This document shows, in pieces, positions 1 through 11,617 of a stretch of DNA of 64,000 nucleotides (position 1 is its first letter; each line of letters begins with the position of its first letter). The translations under genes were made by a program, and so were the position numbers. The stretch covers positions 63,329,728-63,393,727 of the forward strand of contig CM058236.1 in NCBI GenBank assembly GCA_030180135.1. The letters are read 5' to 3'. The stretch comes from Orychophragmus violaceus. Taxonomy: Eukaryota > Streptophyta > Magnoliopsida > Brassicales > Brassicaceae. The notes under the pieces are model-generated. The model had not been told where the DNA came from and searched no databases. It worked only from the letters and a program-made list of their open reading frames with translations.

Positions 1-33
1 TATGAGTTTGATCGATTTTAATTTTTAAGATCT

Positions 34-243
34 ATAACAGAAGAGCATAGATGTCAAACGTGGGAAGGCCACTGTCTCTCTGCTAACAATTGCAGCTCCC
101 TCGAGAGCTCTGCCACCATGAATCTATGCTCGAATTGCTATGGAGATCTCTGCCTCAAGCATCTGTGTTTCTCTGACGATGGAGCATATGTGTTGTTTTT
201 CTTGTTTAAATGGTGGTGTAATCGCCGGTATTTACGACGATAG
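34..243 (+). pseudogene. A20 zinc-finger (SAP-type) gene fragment
   Basis: One open frame from 34 to the TAG at 241-243 resembles the N-terminus of plant stress-associated A20/AN1 proteins: EEHRCQT near the start, then SATMNLCSNCYGDLCLK, the second half of an A20 finger. The expected ATG-GCx start reads ATA-ACA. A first-pair zinc-ligand Cys appears as Ser (CLSANNC) and the usual GFFGS is replaced by SSLES. After CLK the frame runs into unrelated sequence and no AN1 finger follows. The family binds ubiquitin and acts in stress responses; this piece should not fold as a working finger. It may be a captured or partly duplicated exon. The family call is fairly sure, the pseudogene call strong. 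Confidence 0.6.
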
Positions 244-1328
244 AGCTAAAGGTTAGCTGGAGACATTCGTTTATGGTAACATCGAGCTCGGGATCTGATC
301 TGGATCTGAACAGTCATGTGCTTTTTTGGTATCACTAGATCTGGAAATTTTTGAGGTGAGTGGAGTTTTTTTGCCAAGGCTTTTTACGTGTTGGAGATAA
401 GGATTATTTGGTTTTTGTGGAGGTTAATCACTTGTGTTTCTGTTCCTGTTCCAAATAGCATATGTATCTAATATGTTAACAACACTAAATAAAATGTTAG
501 TGGCTCAAAATAAAATCTTAGCACCTCAAATGTTATCCGATATGCAAGTCTAAAATAATATATATATTTAAAATGTTAACAACACCAAATAAAATCTTAG
601 CTCTCCTCAAATAAAATGCTAACGAAACAATTCTAAAATTTCATATGTATCTGAAATGTTAGCGGCACCAACTAAATGTTAGCAGCACCACTATCTACAG
701 TCTAGTTCACTCAAAACTAAAATCATACACTGTACATGTCAGAGATTTTTTGGATGAAGATCTTTACATATCCTCAACGTCATCATCTACGGTCTAGTTG
801 CAACTTGCATTCTAGTGTATGTGTCATTTTTTTAGGGGTAGCTTCGTCATTTCTCAGCATCCGAAATGGTTTCAAAAGACATTTTCCCATTCGCCTAATT
901 AAATTATCAAAAGGTATTTTTTACCTAAATCACTCTATTTATATTTAAAACATATATAAATTATAAACAAAAAAACAATTAAATATTTAATTATTATTTT
1001 AATTTTAACTCTAAAACGGTTTACTCATATCTCTTCTTCGTCTACAGACAAGCTTCGATCTCTTCTTCCGGCCGCCCATGAGCATCTGCTTCTGTCCGCT
1101 TATGAGACTCCGCCTCCGACCGCATGTGAAACTCCCCTCCCTCCGTCTGTGAGCGGTGAGCCTTTGCCTCCGATTTGCGGAATTTATCTCCCTCGTCGCT
1201 TTTAAGGTTTGGAGGAGACACAGTAAAGTGTATGTGTTTTACTCCGTTATTCGGCCTTTTAAATGATTTGTGAATTTTAATGGTCTCGAGTTGTGCTTTC
1301 CATTAATGATTTTTCTTTGTTTGTGCAG
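244..1328. other. Non-coding upstream region of the UIEF-like gene
   Basis: No convincing coding region. It holds an AT-rich stretch with degenerate short repeats (see 471-690), a short ORF at 736-948 without family resemblance, and from about 1020 a pyrimidine-rich stretch (CTTCTTCGTC type) that looks like a plant 5' UTR. A leader intron probably ends at the acceptor TTTGTGCAG (1320-1328). Confidence 0.4.
471..690. repeat. Degenerate short repeats (AAATGTTAgC-aacacc type)
   Basis: The phrase aaatgttaacaacaccaaat and variants (aaaatgttagtggctc, aaaatcttagcacctc, aaatgttagcggcacc, aaatgttagcagcacc) recur about seven times with irregular spacing of 20-50 bp. Terminal repeats were not found, so this may be the inner part of a non-autonomous element or simple local duplication. 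Confidence 0.35.
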
Positions 1329-2340
1329 GTGGAGACTGAAACACCACCACTCATCGCCAAGACCACTGCTCTCACAGAAAAGAAAGTTGCCATGGCTTTA
1401 GGTAGATTCATGTTTTTGTTACATCACCATAGCGTTCTATATTTCTGGTTGTTTCTTTGTTTTTTATTGTTTTGTTGCTCATTAGAATATCTATATTTTC
1501 ATGGCTTAGATGATATCATCAAGTTGTCAAAGAGAAATACTAGAGTGAATAAGGGCAAGAGATCAAGGAGATCAAAGGTAGAAACCTTCATAGATTTCTA
1601 AGCTTACATGTCTCATATTCTCATTGTCTTCACGGGACTTTATTCTCATTTAGCTGGTCTTGGAATATAATTTCGTTTTTCTGCGCAGAACAAAACCCAA
1701 AATTCAATGGTCCTGCGAGAAATAATATCTCTAATGTGCAGAATTATGTGAACTCACTTTCTCTAGTTAGACAGGTTTGATTTTGCGGTGTTCCTAGCTG
1801 ATTTTTCTTGTAAAGCCACTAATGCTCCTCCACTCAGTGTCCGTAGTAGAGCTGTCAATGCTGGAAGGGTGACTAGTGTAAATCAGTCAAGGTCTGGATG
1901 CTGGATAATTCCCTGAGTTGTTTATTATTCTGGCTTCGTTATAATCTCTTCAATGATTCAAGAAGTTTCTATTCTAAGTCCCTTCCTGATCGCTAGCTGG
2001 TCATCATATTGATGACTGCACAAGTGCGGAATAGTGATCCAAATTTATGTAGTTGAGTTTGATGGTGCTTTGATTAGTCGGTCAACAGTATATGTCGTCG
2101 TTTTGTTACTTGGAATTCGCCTTTGATCCTTAAGAGATTCAGCTTTTATTGTTTACATCTCGGTATCATATCATTTTTATCTGTTAGTACCAGGTACCGG
2201 CTGTTACTTTCAGTTTCTGATGTCATGTAAGGTTGTCTCTGTACGTCTTCTCCCTTCTTGAGCAATCTTTTTTGTTTCTTTATGCAAGCTCATTACTCCA
2301 CCAGGTCAGAATAGATCTGTACATGCTAGATTCATCGAAG
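1329..2340 (+). pseudogene. UAP56-interacting export factor (UIEF)-like gene, front part
   Basis: Splicing 1329-1401, 1510-1577, 1689-1774, 1816-1891 and perhaps 2305-2340 with GT-AG borders gives a basic protein beginning METETPP-like (here GTG instead of ATG; the next ATG is 1392) and then ALDDIIKLSKRN. That is the UAP56-binding motif (LDDIIKLS type) found at the N-terminus of plant mRNA-export adaptors such as UIEF1/2 and ALY. Exon 1689-1774 reads NKTQ and then needs a one-base shift to continue as FNGPARNN and VQNYVNSLS, so a base seems lost near 1701. Downstream exons are missing because the Athila LTR starts at about 2341. Role (family): linking the helicase UAP56 to RNA for nuclear export. 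Most likely a broken copy. Confidence 0.5.
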
Positions 2341-3524
2341 GTAATTTTACTCCCTATTCTACTGCAAGTGCACAGTCAATGCAATTATAGTATGTAGGGT
2401 ATCGAATCCACAAGGACTCTAAGCAACGATATATTATAGAACGATCGAGTTAAACTAGGAGAAAGTATGTGATAAACTAAAAGCAAAGCAGAAAAGTAAA
2501 TCAGATTTGCAAGATTGGTTTGAAGGCAATTAACTAAAAGTGCAAAGTCTAGGGAGTTCTCAGGAAATCAGACAAGCAGATCAGATAATCAGTCAGGATC
2601 AAATTAAGCATTGTTCTAGAACTTAAACACGGATAAAGAACTAACCAACTTTCGTTGTGAGAATTCTCTAAGTCTAATAGCGAAATCCAAATTTCTTTGC
2701 AATTCCTAACAGATTAAACTAGCTTTAAGATTAAGTTCGATATGTTCACAATTCAATTAAACCAAATTTCTTTGCGAGTAATTCAATTGCTCAACCTAAA
2801 TAGTTCAGATTCTAAATCACACTTTCGTGTCAATTTAACAACCTAAGATCTAGATTTTAAGTGATCAAGTTAGAAACTAGTGTTAAGCACAATTTAGATT
2901 GAAGAACAAATATAATATGAATCCTTAACTGAAATAAATAAATCTAGCAAGTCATGAAATCCCTAATGAGAATCCCTAAACCTAACTATGAATCTACTCA
3001 GACATAGATAATGAAAAAATAATCAATGAATTAATATATTGCATAAATAAAGAGTAAAGATTAAAGGGGTTCGAAATCTTCTCCAAAAGCAGGAAGCAGT
3101 ACAAGATTAGATCAGCCCCAAAAACTCTAAAATCTCTATGCTCAAAGTATCAAAGCGTAAGTAAAGCGTAGCGTCCCTAAAAACTGATGTAAAAACCTAA
3201 TTATAAAGGCCTAATCACGACTGGGGCTTCTTTGTAATTATCAGGAACTTCTGGGCAAAACTGCAAATTCTGCATTCTTCATTAAACCACCGAGGAAAGG
3301 CCCATCTCGCTCGTGTGTCGATCGATGCACTCCTCTGTTTTGGACAGTGAACTCTATCTCTCGGGTCAAAACACCAAAATGCTCCAAAAAGCTCCATAAT
3401 CTCCAATTCCGCTCCAAACATGCATGTACCTAATAACACCTGTAAAAGACTCTAAAGAAACACCAAAAGACTTTAAAACGTACTTATATCATGGTCTAAA
3501 ATCGGTAAAAACTATGATATATCA
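2341..3524 (-). repeat. Athila-like 3' LTR (left copy)
   Basis: Matches the right LTR from the shared string tattctactgcaagtgcaca through ...atgatatatca. The outermost TGATAGGTCTAG of the other copies is missing or scrambled. It carries one gtgtgtcgatcgatgca motif (about 3314-3329) where the right LTR has two. Confidence 0.85.
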
Positions 3525-3537
3525 ACTCCCCCCACAC
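3525..3537 (-). other. Polypurine tract of the Athila-like element
   Basis: On the minus strand AGTGTGGGGGGAGT lies directly before the TGATATATC LTR start, the expected plus-strand primer position for a minus-oriented element. Confidence 0.7.
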
Positions 3538-4874
3538 TTAGCCTTTGCTTGCCCTCAAGCAAAACAGAGAACTAAAACATGGTGAAGAGGTTTGAAAACT
3601 TTCATAAACTCTTTTCATCCTAGAAGCAACAACACTCAGATTCCCCTTAGTAAGCCACTGAAAGAATTACCTGCAGGACATCAAGACCAACATATACTTC
3701 CCCCACACTTAGCAACTGTCCTAAGTAAACTCCACAATCACATTCAAGCATTCAAATTCACCCTACTGACTTCTATAAGCTATTAAGTGCGGTCTCACCT
3801 AAGGATTATCGATCAAAGGACACATGGATTCTTACTCTGTTAGCTCTAGACTACCATACTATCTTTTTCTGGTTCCTTTCTTCTCTTTTCCCTTCCTTAG
3901 CAATCTGATTTTTCCCCATCGGGTATCATTTTTTTTTTTTTTTTTATCAGTGCTCTTCCCGTTATGGGGTGTACTTTGGACACATTCCATGAATGCACAG
4001 GAGGTAATAGTGGTAGCTACCACTCCTGTGACCACTTCGGAGCTACTAGCTCATCCTCAGTTTATTTTTCTCTTTTTTTTTTTACTTTAAGAGAAGGGGA
4101 GAAGGGAACCTTACTCGGACATGTTTACAAGCTGTGTCAGAACTAACAGAGAAGTCCGACTCAAGGTATACCAAGCCCTTAGGTGAGAAAATTAAGTCAA
4201 ATTAAGGGCGAAGTCAGTAAAGGATCCTCTGATACCTGAAGTGATGTGGGTGTCCTCAGTAGGTTGATCTGCATTGGGTTTTCTAATAGTCATAGATAGA
4301 TCATGCAACTTCATCCCAATGGTCACTTAAGTTCATGAAAATGCTGTTAACTTCTCAAAAATTCATTGTTTCTTACTTAAACCGTTTTGACTCAATAAAA
4401 CAAAATTTTGAAAAATAGTACTGACTCTAAGAAAACATAAAGATGAAAGTCAGTACCACCTCCCCCACACTTGAAACACACTGTCCCCAGTAGTGTCAAG
4501 CTAAGGATCAGTAAAAGAAAGTAAAAATGTTAATGGATGAGTTAAGTTCTGTCTGATTTTTACCTGTCTCGCTCATGCATCGATCGTTACGCATAAATGT
4601 GACGATCGTTGCAAGGCGATTGTGATGTGAGTCGATCATTGCTCAGGTCCGCAACGATCGTTGCAATGCGATTTTCGTGTTGTGACGATCGACACACAGG
4701 ACCGTGTCGATCGTTGCATTGCGATTTTCGAGACCTGTAGACAAAACTCACCAAAACCAAAAATAAACGTAAAATCCTAACAAAAACACCAAAAATGAAT
4801 ATGCAAAAACGAAACAGTGGGTTGCCTCCCACTCAGCGCTCTTTTAGCGTCAATAGCTTGACGTTTTAGGTCAA
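3538..4874 (-). other. Athila-like 3' untranslated region
   Basis: No coding region between the integrase stop and the polypurine tract. A possible env-like ORF was looked for and not found. It holds a T-rich run near 3930-3950, a perfect 16-bp palindrome at 4009-4024 and the CGATCG motif cluster at 4575-4720. Confidence 0.6.
4575..4720. repeat. Cluster of CGATCG-centred short motifs
   Basis: Seven units of the type gcaacgatcgttgca, gtgacgatcg or tgcatcgatcgtt occur in about 145 bp in both orientations. Related clusters lie at 6249-6340, 11154-11190, 12931-12960, 13022-13060, 14738-14825, in the LTRs (3314-3329, 15941-15980) and in the solo LTR at 40336-40372. Confidence 0.75.
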
Positions 4875-5897
4875 TCAGACAGAGGGTGCAACATCCAGAG
4901 GCAAAATCTGACCTCCTGGAATCTCGGCCTTAGCCCAATAATGCTTTACTCTCTGTCCATTTACAGTAAATTCCTTACCTTCCTGGCTGATTAGAACGAC
5001 AGCTCCATAAGGACGTACCTCCTTGATTGTGAAAGGACCATACCACCTTGATCTCAACTTACCTGGAAACAATTGCAAACGAGAATTATACAAAAGTACC
5101 TAATCATTAGGCTCAAATTGTCTAGAGACAATCTTCTTGTCATGATAAGCCTTAGTCCTCTCTTTGTATAGCTTTGAGTTCTCATAAGCAAAATGTCTAA
5201 TCTCATCCAACTCATTAAGCTGCACCAATCTCCTCTCTGCAGCAGACTTAAGATCGAAGTTCATATGCTTTACAGCCCATGCTGCTTTGTGCTCAAGCTC
5301 TACTGGCAGATGACATGCTTTTCCATACAACAGATGGAATGTAGTAGTCCCAAGTGGTGTCTTGAATGCAGTCCGGTAAGCCCATAGTGCATCATCCAGC
5401 TTTGCTGCCCAATCCTTCCTTGTCTTCCCAACTGTCTTCTCTAAGATCTCTTTGATCTGTCTGTTAGAGACCTCGACTTGTCCACTAGTTTGAGGGTGAT
5501 AAGGAGTAGCAACTCGGTGATGGACTCCATGCTTCTGTAGCAGCTTCTCGAAGACCTTATTAATGAAATGAGATCCTCCATCACTAATTACTATCCGAGG
5601 TACTCCAAATCTAGGGAATATGATGGTCTTAAACAACTTAATAACCACCAAAGAATCATTGGTTGGACTAGTTATTGCTTCTACCCACTTAGATACATAG
5701 TCCACAGCAACCAAGATAAACTTATTCCCATAGGATGAGGGAAAAGGACCCAGGAAATCTATGCCCCAGCAATCAAAAACCTCAACCTCAAGAATGAAAT
5801 TCTGGGGCATCTCATGCTTCTTACTGATTTTCCCTCTCCTCTGACAGGCATCACACTGAGAAACAAAGGAATGAGCATCCGCAAACATCATAGGCCA
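4875..5897 (-). pseudogene. Athila-like integrase (core and C-terminus)
   Basis: Integrase inserts the cDNA copy into the host genome. Reading on the minus strand there is CDACQRRGKIS (end of the HHCC zinc domain), then a catalytic core with DFLGPFPSSYGNKF (first Asp), ISDGGSHF (second Asp) and SGQVEVSNRQI (Glu), so the DDE triad is kept. The C-terminal part has FPGKLRSRWYGPFTIKEVR, typical of gypsy integrases. An in-frame TAG at 5100-5102 splits it and another at 5898-5900 separates it from the RNase H part, so it is not functional as it stands. Confidence 0.85.
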
Positions 5898-6911
5898 CTA
5901 GAAACCTGCTTGCAGAACCTTAGACACAGTCTTGAAAGTAGCAAAATGTCCAGCATAATCTGATCCATGACAGTGGAATAGGATATCCAGAACCTCTGAT
6001 TCAGCAACGCATCTTCTGTAAAGACCATCCGAACAGTGCTTATAGAGATAAGGCTCATCCCAGTAGTATCGTCTGAGCTCCCTGAAGAATTTCTTCTTTG
6101 CACACCCCTTCAAATCATCTGGTTCAGTCTCTGCAGCCAGGTAATTAGCTATATCTGCGTACCAGGGTCGATTGGTGGTCGCGACAGCATCTATTTCGAA
6201 GTCATAGTCTCCAATTTGAACCGTGAAAGGTTCTGGGCTCGTATCCGCACTGCAACGATCGTCGCATAAGGTAGCATCAATCGTTGCGTTCTCGACACAT
6301 GCATCAATCGTCACCGATGTGGCATCGATCGACGCAGTGCGATTAATCCGACAGTTTTGCAAGTTTCTGTCCAAATCCATCTGAAATATTTTCCCGATCA
6401 TATTGACGTTCTTCTCAGGCAAGAAATCATTAATGGGCACGTCTTCCTCAACTAGCATCCTTGAAAGATGATCATCAACTCCATTCTCAACTCCCTTCTT
6501 GTCCCTTACTTCAATGTCAAACTCCTGAAGCAACATAATCCATCTCAACAATCTTAGCTTAGCATCTTTCTTCTGCATCAGATACTTCAGGGCTGAATGA
6601 TCAGTGTGTACAATCACCTTGGAGCCAAAGATAGGGGCGGAACTTCTCAAATGCAAAGACAATAGCCAACAACTCCTTCTCTATAGTGGCATAGTTTCTC
6701 TGTGCGTCATCTAGTGTCCTGCTGGCATAGTAAATAGCATGAAGCTTTTTGTCCTTCTTCTGCCCCAGAACAGCTCCTACAGCGTAGTCACTCGCATCAC
6801 ACATAACCTCGAAAGGTAGATCCCAATCTGGCGGCTGAACTATAGGAGTACTCACTAATGCCTGCTTGATCTGTTCAAATGCAGTCTGACAATCTGCATT
6901 GAACTCAAACT
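5898..6911 (-). pseudogene. Athila-like RNase H and linker to integrase
   Basis: Minus-strand frames give the RNase H domain (VMCDASDYAVGAVLGQ with the first catalytic Asp, then IEKELLAIVFAFEKFR and VHTDHSALKYL), with a frameshift near 6640. The linker before integrase contains a strange stretch (ASIDATSVTIDA, then NATIDATLCDDRC) encoded by the CGATCG motif family. It ends in the integrase zinc region and a TAG at 5898-5900. Upstream it continues across the inserted 3.1-kb LTR into the RT ORF. Confidence 0.8.
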
Positions 6912-6916
6912 TGGTG

Positions 6917-9900
6917 TGTAATACCCTGTATTCAAAAGTATGGTCAACGGGCAGAAGAAAAGTCAACAGGGGCAAAATTGTAATTTTGCCAAACCCAGGG
7001 GCAAAATGGTAATTTTGCCAAAGTTCGAGACGGAAGCCGAGATGGGCCAAATGTTCTTGTTTTAATACATAAAGAACATTTACAAGACTAGAATTGGAAG
7101 AAACGGAGCAGAAACAGGTTTTTCGGCTTATCGGAGTAAAAACCGAGAAAACTGGGAAAATTTCGGAAATTCATAACCGGAGCTAGGAAACTCCAAACGA
7201 AGTGATTCAAGTTGCTAAATTCATCTAAAATCAGGGAGAATCAGATTATGGAGGTTTTGGGATTTATGGGAATGGTGAAAGATTTTCTAAAACAATTATC
7301 GCGAAACCGAGGAAACCGAGAAGAAATTGAAGAAGGGTTTAGAAAGGTGTTGGGCCGGTTTTGGGCTTGGTTTTTGTGGATAAGAGCAAGCTCCAGAGAC
7401 AGTTGTCTCACCACCAGGTCGCCAGCCTTCCCTGTTGAGGTGTCAACCTCATGTGAAGCAAAGAAGTATTCATCCCATCTCACCAAAAACTCATTTTTGG
7501 ATGTTTCACTCTCTCTCTAGCCAAACTCACGACCAGAAGCTCTCCCTTCTCTCTAAACTCATCTGACAAACCCATAAATTCATCTCTTGTTCTTGAAGAT
7601 TCAAGAGAAACCTCAAGAACACCATAGTGTTTATAAAACCTTCAATCACTAAAAACACCATATCTCCCTCAATATAAACCCTAATCCACTTCTGCAAAGT
7701 CTGGTGTACTCCTCTCTCCCTCCTCTACAACCGCCAGTAGGCCAACCATGACTGCCGTCGCCGGAGCTTGCCGGAAAGTGGCCGGAAAGCTGATGCGGTT
7801 GAAGTTTGGGTGTATCTCTCTCATCATGCATCAGATATGGACGTTTTGAAGCTCCATATGCATAGATCTGGTCTTTGCGATCAGTTTGATATGTAGATCG
7901 TCACCGGAGTCTCCGGAAAAGTGGGTGAACCGGCCGGTCAACGCCGGACCACCGCCGGTCAACGCCGGAAAAGTCGCCGGAGAAGCCCTATCGCCGCCGT
8001 GTCTTCAGTCGGTTCTTCAAGGGGTTGATTCAGCTTGGTTTGGTTCAAGAATTGGGTTGGTTTAGGCTTGGTCAAGCTTTGGTCAACGGTTGGTTAAACC
8101 AGTCAACGATTGGACCTAAACCGGTTTAACCTAACCGGTTCTAATTAGACCGGTTCAGTTGGTTCAGATGGTTCAGCTGGTTCAATTGGGTGGTCAACCG
8201 GTTCAGTCAAAGTCAACGGTCAACCTTTGGTCAACGGTCAAAGTCAACGTAAGGTGTATGATTCGATATCGGGGTTGAGTTGAACGTTAAAGAAAAGTGA
8301 ATGAATTGAGTAAAGGAAAGATGAGACGTCGGGGAGTTTAGTAAGCTACTAGCTCTAAACCGACAGATCGGGAATTTAATGAAAGAGATTCATGAAAGAT
8401 TAAGAAAACGGGGAAAGTGTGTGTGTGATTGGTGTGCCGTCTACGGATTAGCAATCCGCTAATCCAAGGTAGCGGACTTGAATGGGTTAAAAGTGAGCGT
8501 TAATGAGATATGGGCCGTCTACGGGTTAGCAATCCGCTAATCCAAGGTAGCGGACGTGAATTGGTTAAAAGACTTATGAACCCCTAATAGGCCTGATTGT
8601 ATGGTGATGATGTTATTGTGTGGTGGTGTTGTTGTGTGTTGCTGTTGAGCTTTTTGTGCAGGCCTATTAGATCATCTCGGTGTTGGGCCGAGAGATCCGT
8701 GTTGTTACTTAACTTGGTCGCGGGACCGGTTAAGTTGTGGTTGCTGACTCGGTGTGGTGCCGAGTCAGAGCGGTGGTGTTGGTATGTGTGTGTGTGTAGA
8801 CTTGCGGGACATGGTGTTGAGATTGTTGTTGAGTAATGATTGAGTACGATTGCTAGAGTCCGAGCGAGTCTGCGTGTTTACTTTTCTGCACTAGGACTCT
8901 AGGGTGCGTTAAATCCCGCAAGTCTAGGTGTTTGGTTACGTTCCGGTACTTCCGACCCAATGGGATCCTCGGGTAGTTACCTGATCGGACACGTGCCTTC
9001 GGGCAATGGGGCTGGTTATGGTGTTAACCTACTGAGTGACGCCGGTAGGTGTGTGATTCGGAGAATACGGGGTCATGTCCTAGGGCCGAATCGCATGGAA
9101 ACTCGGGTTGCCGGGGGTAACCGGAGTCATTGCGTATCGATGGGCTGAGAACAGTGTCCTAGCCGTTGGACTTCGTGTTGACGTCTAGGAGTCGTGGGGT
9201 TAGTTACCATGTTGGTGACAATGAGAACCCGTGGAAGTTACCGAGATCGTAGGGGCCCAGTGTTGAGTTTACATTGTTGGTGTTGCGCGATAGTTAGATC
9301 GGGTTCCAATCGAGAGCATGTGCCGCAGTGTTCTCGATTCCCTTGGTTATTTATGGGATTGGTGATAGTATGGTTATTTCATTGATGGTGTGTTGTGGGT
9401 GCGACACGACGTGGTAGTGCGTGATCGACCGTTTACTATATTGATTGTTGTTTTGGGATTTTGGGAACGGGAATTTGTAGATGCTAGATAGACTAGCAGC
9501 CGTAGTGGGGAGCCGTCTCGCTGGGTGATCTTAGATCGCTCATTAGACTCTTTTTGTGGTTTTCAGGTTTAGCAGCGGCGGACGTGGGAGATCCTCGGTG
9601 TAGTCTCGGGATTGCTTGTGGCGGGATTTTGATTCGATGACTTTTGGAGTTTTATTCGGTTCGGCTTTTGGTACCATGTAGTACCATTTTGTGTGGCCAC
9701 ACGATGATGTTTTTAGTAATGAAAATTGTTTTGTAAAAATTGTTAAACGTTGTACGTAACGTTGATTACTCATAAATGAATGAGCTTTCCTGATATTGTG
9801 TTTTGTCCGAACCGACAAAACTCACGGAAGTGGTACAAGTTGCAAGGCTTTGTATCATGGAAGTGAGGATAGCGGGGTCAAAGACGGGTTAGTGCGAGCC

Positions 9901-10045
9901 TTTGTCTCAAACCGATCTGTCTCTGGCTTCGTCTTGTGACAAACCTTTTCTGTTTGACTTGCTCGGGTTCGACTTGGTCATGTTCTTGTTTGATTGTTGA
10001 CCGGTCAGCTCGTCGGTCAGCGGATAATGGGAAAGGGGCGTTACA
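6917..10045. mobile_element. 3.1-kb solo LTR of a long-LTR retrotransposon
   Basis: The insert begins TGTAATACCCTG, ends GGGGCGTTACA and is flanked by the perfect 5-bp duplication TGGTG (6912-6916 and 10046-10050), interrupting the Athila pol gene between RT and RNase H. It has no coding domain and no second terminal repeat, so a solo LTR left by recombination fits best. Contents: a GGTTCAGTTGGTTCAG-rich low-complexity stretch (about 8050-8250), a 78-bp tandem duplication (8436-8580) and T/G-rich sequence. Short ORFs such as 7212-7520 show no family resemblance. A non-autonomous large element is an alternative. Confidence 0.7.
8436..8580. repeat. Tandem duplication (about 78-bp period) with hairpin
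   Basis: gccgtctacggattagcaat recurs after 78 bp as gccgtctacgggttagcaat, with most of the unit conserved. Each unit holds GGATTAGC-aatcc-GCTAATCC, a perfect 8-bp stem in the first unit and with one G-T change in the second. Confidence 0.75.
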
Positions 10046-10050
10046 TGGTG

Positions 10051-11617
10051 TCCTTACACAGCAAAGCAGTTAGTGGTCTAGCAATCTTACTGAACTCCTT
10101 GATGAACCGTCTATAGAAACCAGCATGTCCAAGAAAGCTCCTCACAGACTTCACAGAATCAGGCGCCTGAAGGCTGGTCATCACCTCAATCTTAGCGCGG
10201 TCTACTTCGATCCCTGCTTCAGACACTTTATGTCCAAGTACAATGCCATCTCTGACCATGAAATGACACTTCTCCCAATTAAGAACCAAGTGCTTCTCCT
10301 CGCATCTAGCTAGTACCTTGCAAAGATTATCTAAGCACTCATTATAAGATGACCCGTAGACTGAAAAGTCACCCATAAACACCTCCATAAAGTCCTCAAT
10401 CATATCAGTGAATATGGACATCATGCATCTCTGGAAGGTGGCTGGTGCATTACAAAGTCCAAAAGGTATCCTGCGGTATGCAAATGTGCCATATGGACAA
10501 GTAAAAGTAGTCTTTCCCTGATCCTCTGGATGGATGGGGATCTGGAAGAAACCCGAATATCCATCGAGGAAGCAATGGTAAGGGTGATTTGCTAACCTCT
10601 CCAGCATCTGATCAATGAAAGGTAAAGGGAAATGATCCTTCCTTGTCGCAGCATTGAGCTTCCTGTAATCTATGCACATCCGGTGTCCAGTCACAATCCT
10701 TGTAGGAATCAGCTCGTTCTTCTCATTCTTTACTACTGTAACCCCACCTTTCTTAGGCACTACATGGACTGGACTAACCCAATCGATGTCTGAAATTAGA
10801 TAGATGATCCCAGCATCTAGGAGCTTCATGATCTCCTTCTTTACCACTTCCTGTAGATTAGGATTAAGCCTCCTCTGATGCTCAACAGAAGTCTTAGACT
10901 CGTCCTCAAGATGTATCCGATGCATGCACAGCTCCGGAGAGATACTTGAAATGTCATCAAGAGAATAGCCAAGAGCTTTGTGATGTTTGCGCAGCTTGCT
11001 TAGCAGTAAAGTGAGCTCTGCATTGTTCAAACTAGCATTAACAATCACTGAATATGTCGAATTAGGTCCAAGAAATGCGTACCTTAGCCCGGACGGAAGT
11101 TGTTTCAGCTTAATTTTCGGAGCTTTTTCCTCTGCCCAGTCTCTGTCGACTTGCAACGATCGATGCTTAGGCTGTGTCGATCGATGCAAAGTCGCGTCAG
11201 ACATATCTAACTGCATCACTTGCTCAGCAGAATCCATTAGCCTCGCATAGCAGATTGCGGGCTCGTCTTGCATGTGTTCCAGTTCCATTATAGAGCTCAG
11301 TAAAGCTCTCTCCAGTGGATCCTCAGCATGTGACTTCTGAAAGTATTCTGCAGCCAAATCACTGAGTGTGTCCACATAAAAGGTCTGTCCGTCGATGGTT
11401 GGTCTCTTCACCAGTTTGTCCATATCAAAACTCATCTTCAGATCACCCACATTCAGAATTATCTTACCTCTCTGGCAGTCAATCATCGCACCCGCAATAG
11501 CCAAGAAAGGCCTACCCAAAATCAGTGGATCCTTTGGTTCCTCTCCATACTGCAGAACCACAAAATCAGTAGGAATCACACATTGGCCAATCATTATAGG
11601 CACATCCTCCAATATTC
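10051..11617 (-). pseudogene. Athila-like protease end and reverse transcriptase
   Basis: One open minus-strand frame of about 520 codons. It starts inside the protease (GRPFLAIAGAMIDCQRGKI), passes a linker, and enters RT: RIVTGHRMCIDYRKLN, FPLPFIDQMLERLA, FCLDGYSGF-like YHCFLDGYSGFFQIPIHPED, PFGLCNAPATFQRCMM. The polymerase active site reads VFMGDFSVYG where Athila relatives have FMDDFSVYG, so one catalytic Asp is replaced by Gly. The frame ends against the inserted solo LTR; RNase H resumes at 6911. RT would copy element RNA into DNA in virus-like particles; this copy could not. Confidence 0.85.

Noticed and set aside
1293..1601. Single 102-codon protein
   Set aside because: It reads through an intron (1402-1509); the UIEF-like exons explain the conserved parts.
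3824..4146. Hydrophobic short ORFs as an Athila env-like gene
   Set aside because: Short, T-run driven, on the opposite strand to the element and without env features.
4575..4720. Regular short palindromic repeats, considered as a CRISPR array
   Set aside because: Spacing and orientation are irregular, units vary, and the setting is a plant retrotransposon.
7212..9385. Several ORFs of 60-100 codons in the 3.1-kb insert
   Set aside because: No domain, composition follows low-complexity DNA, and both strands are open equally.
6917..10045. Helitron as identity of the 3.1-kb insert
   Set aside because: A 5-bp duplication and TG...CA ends are present, whereas Helitrons make no duplication and end CTRR.
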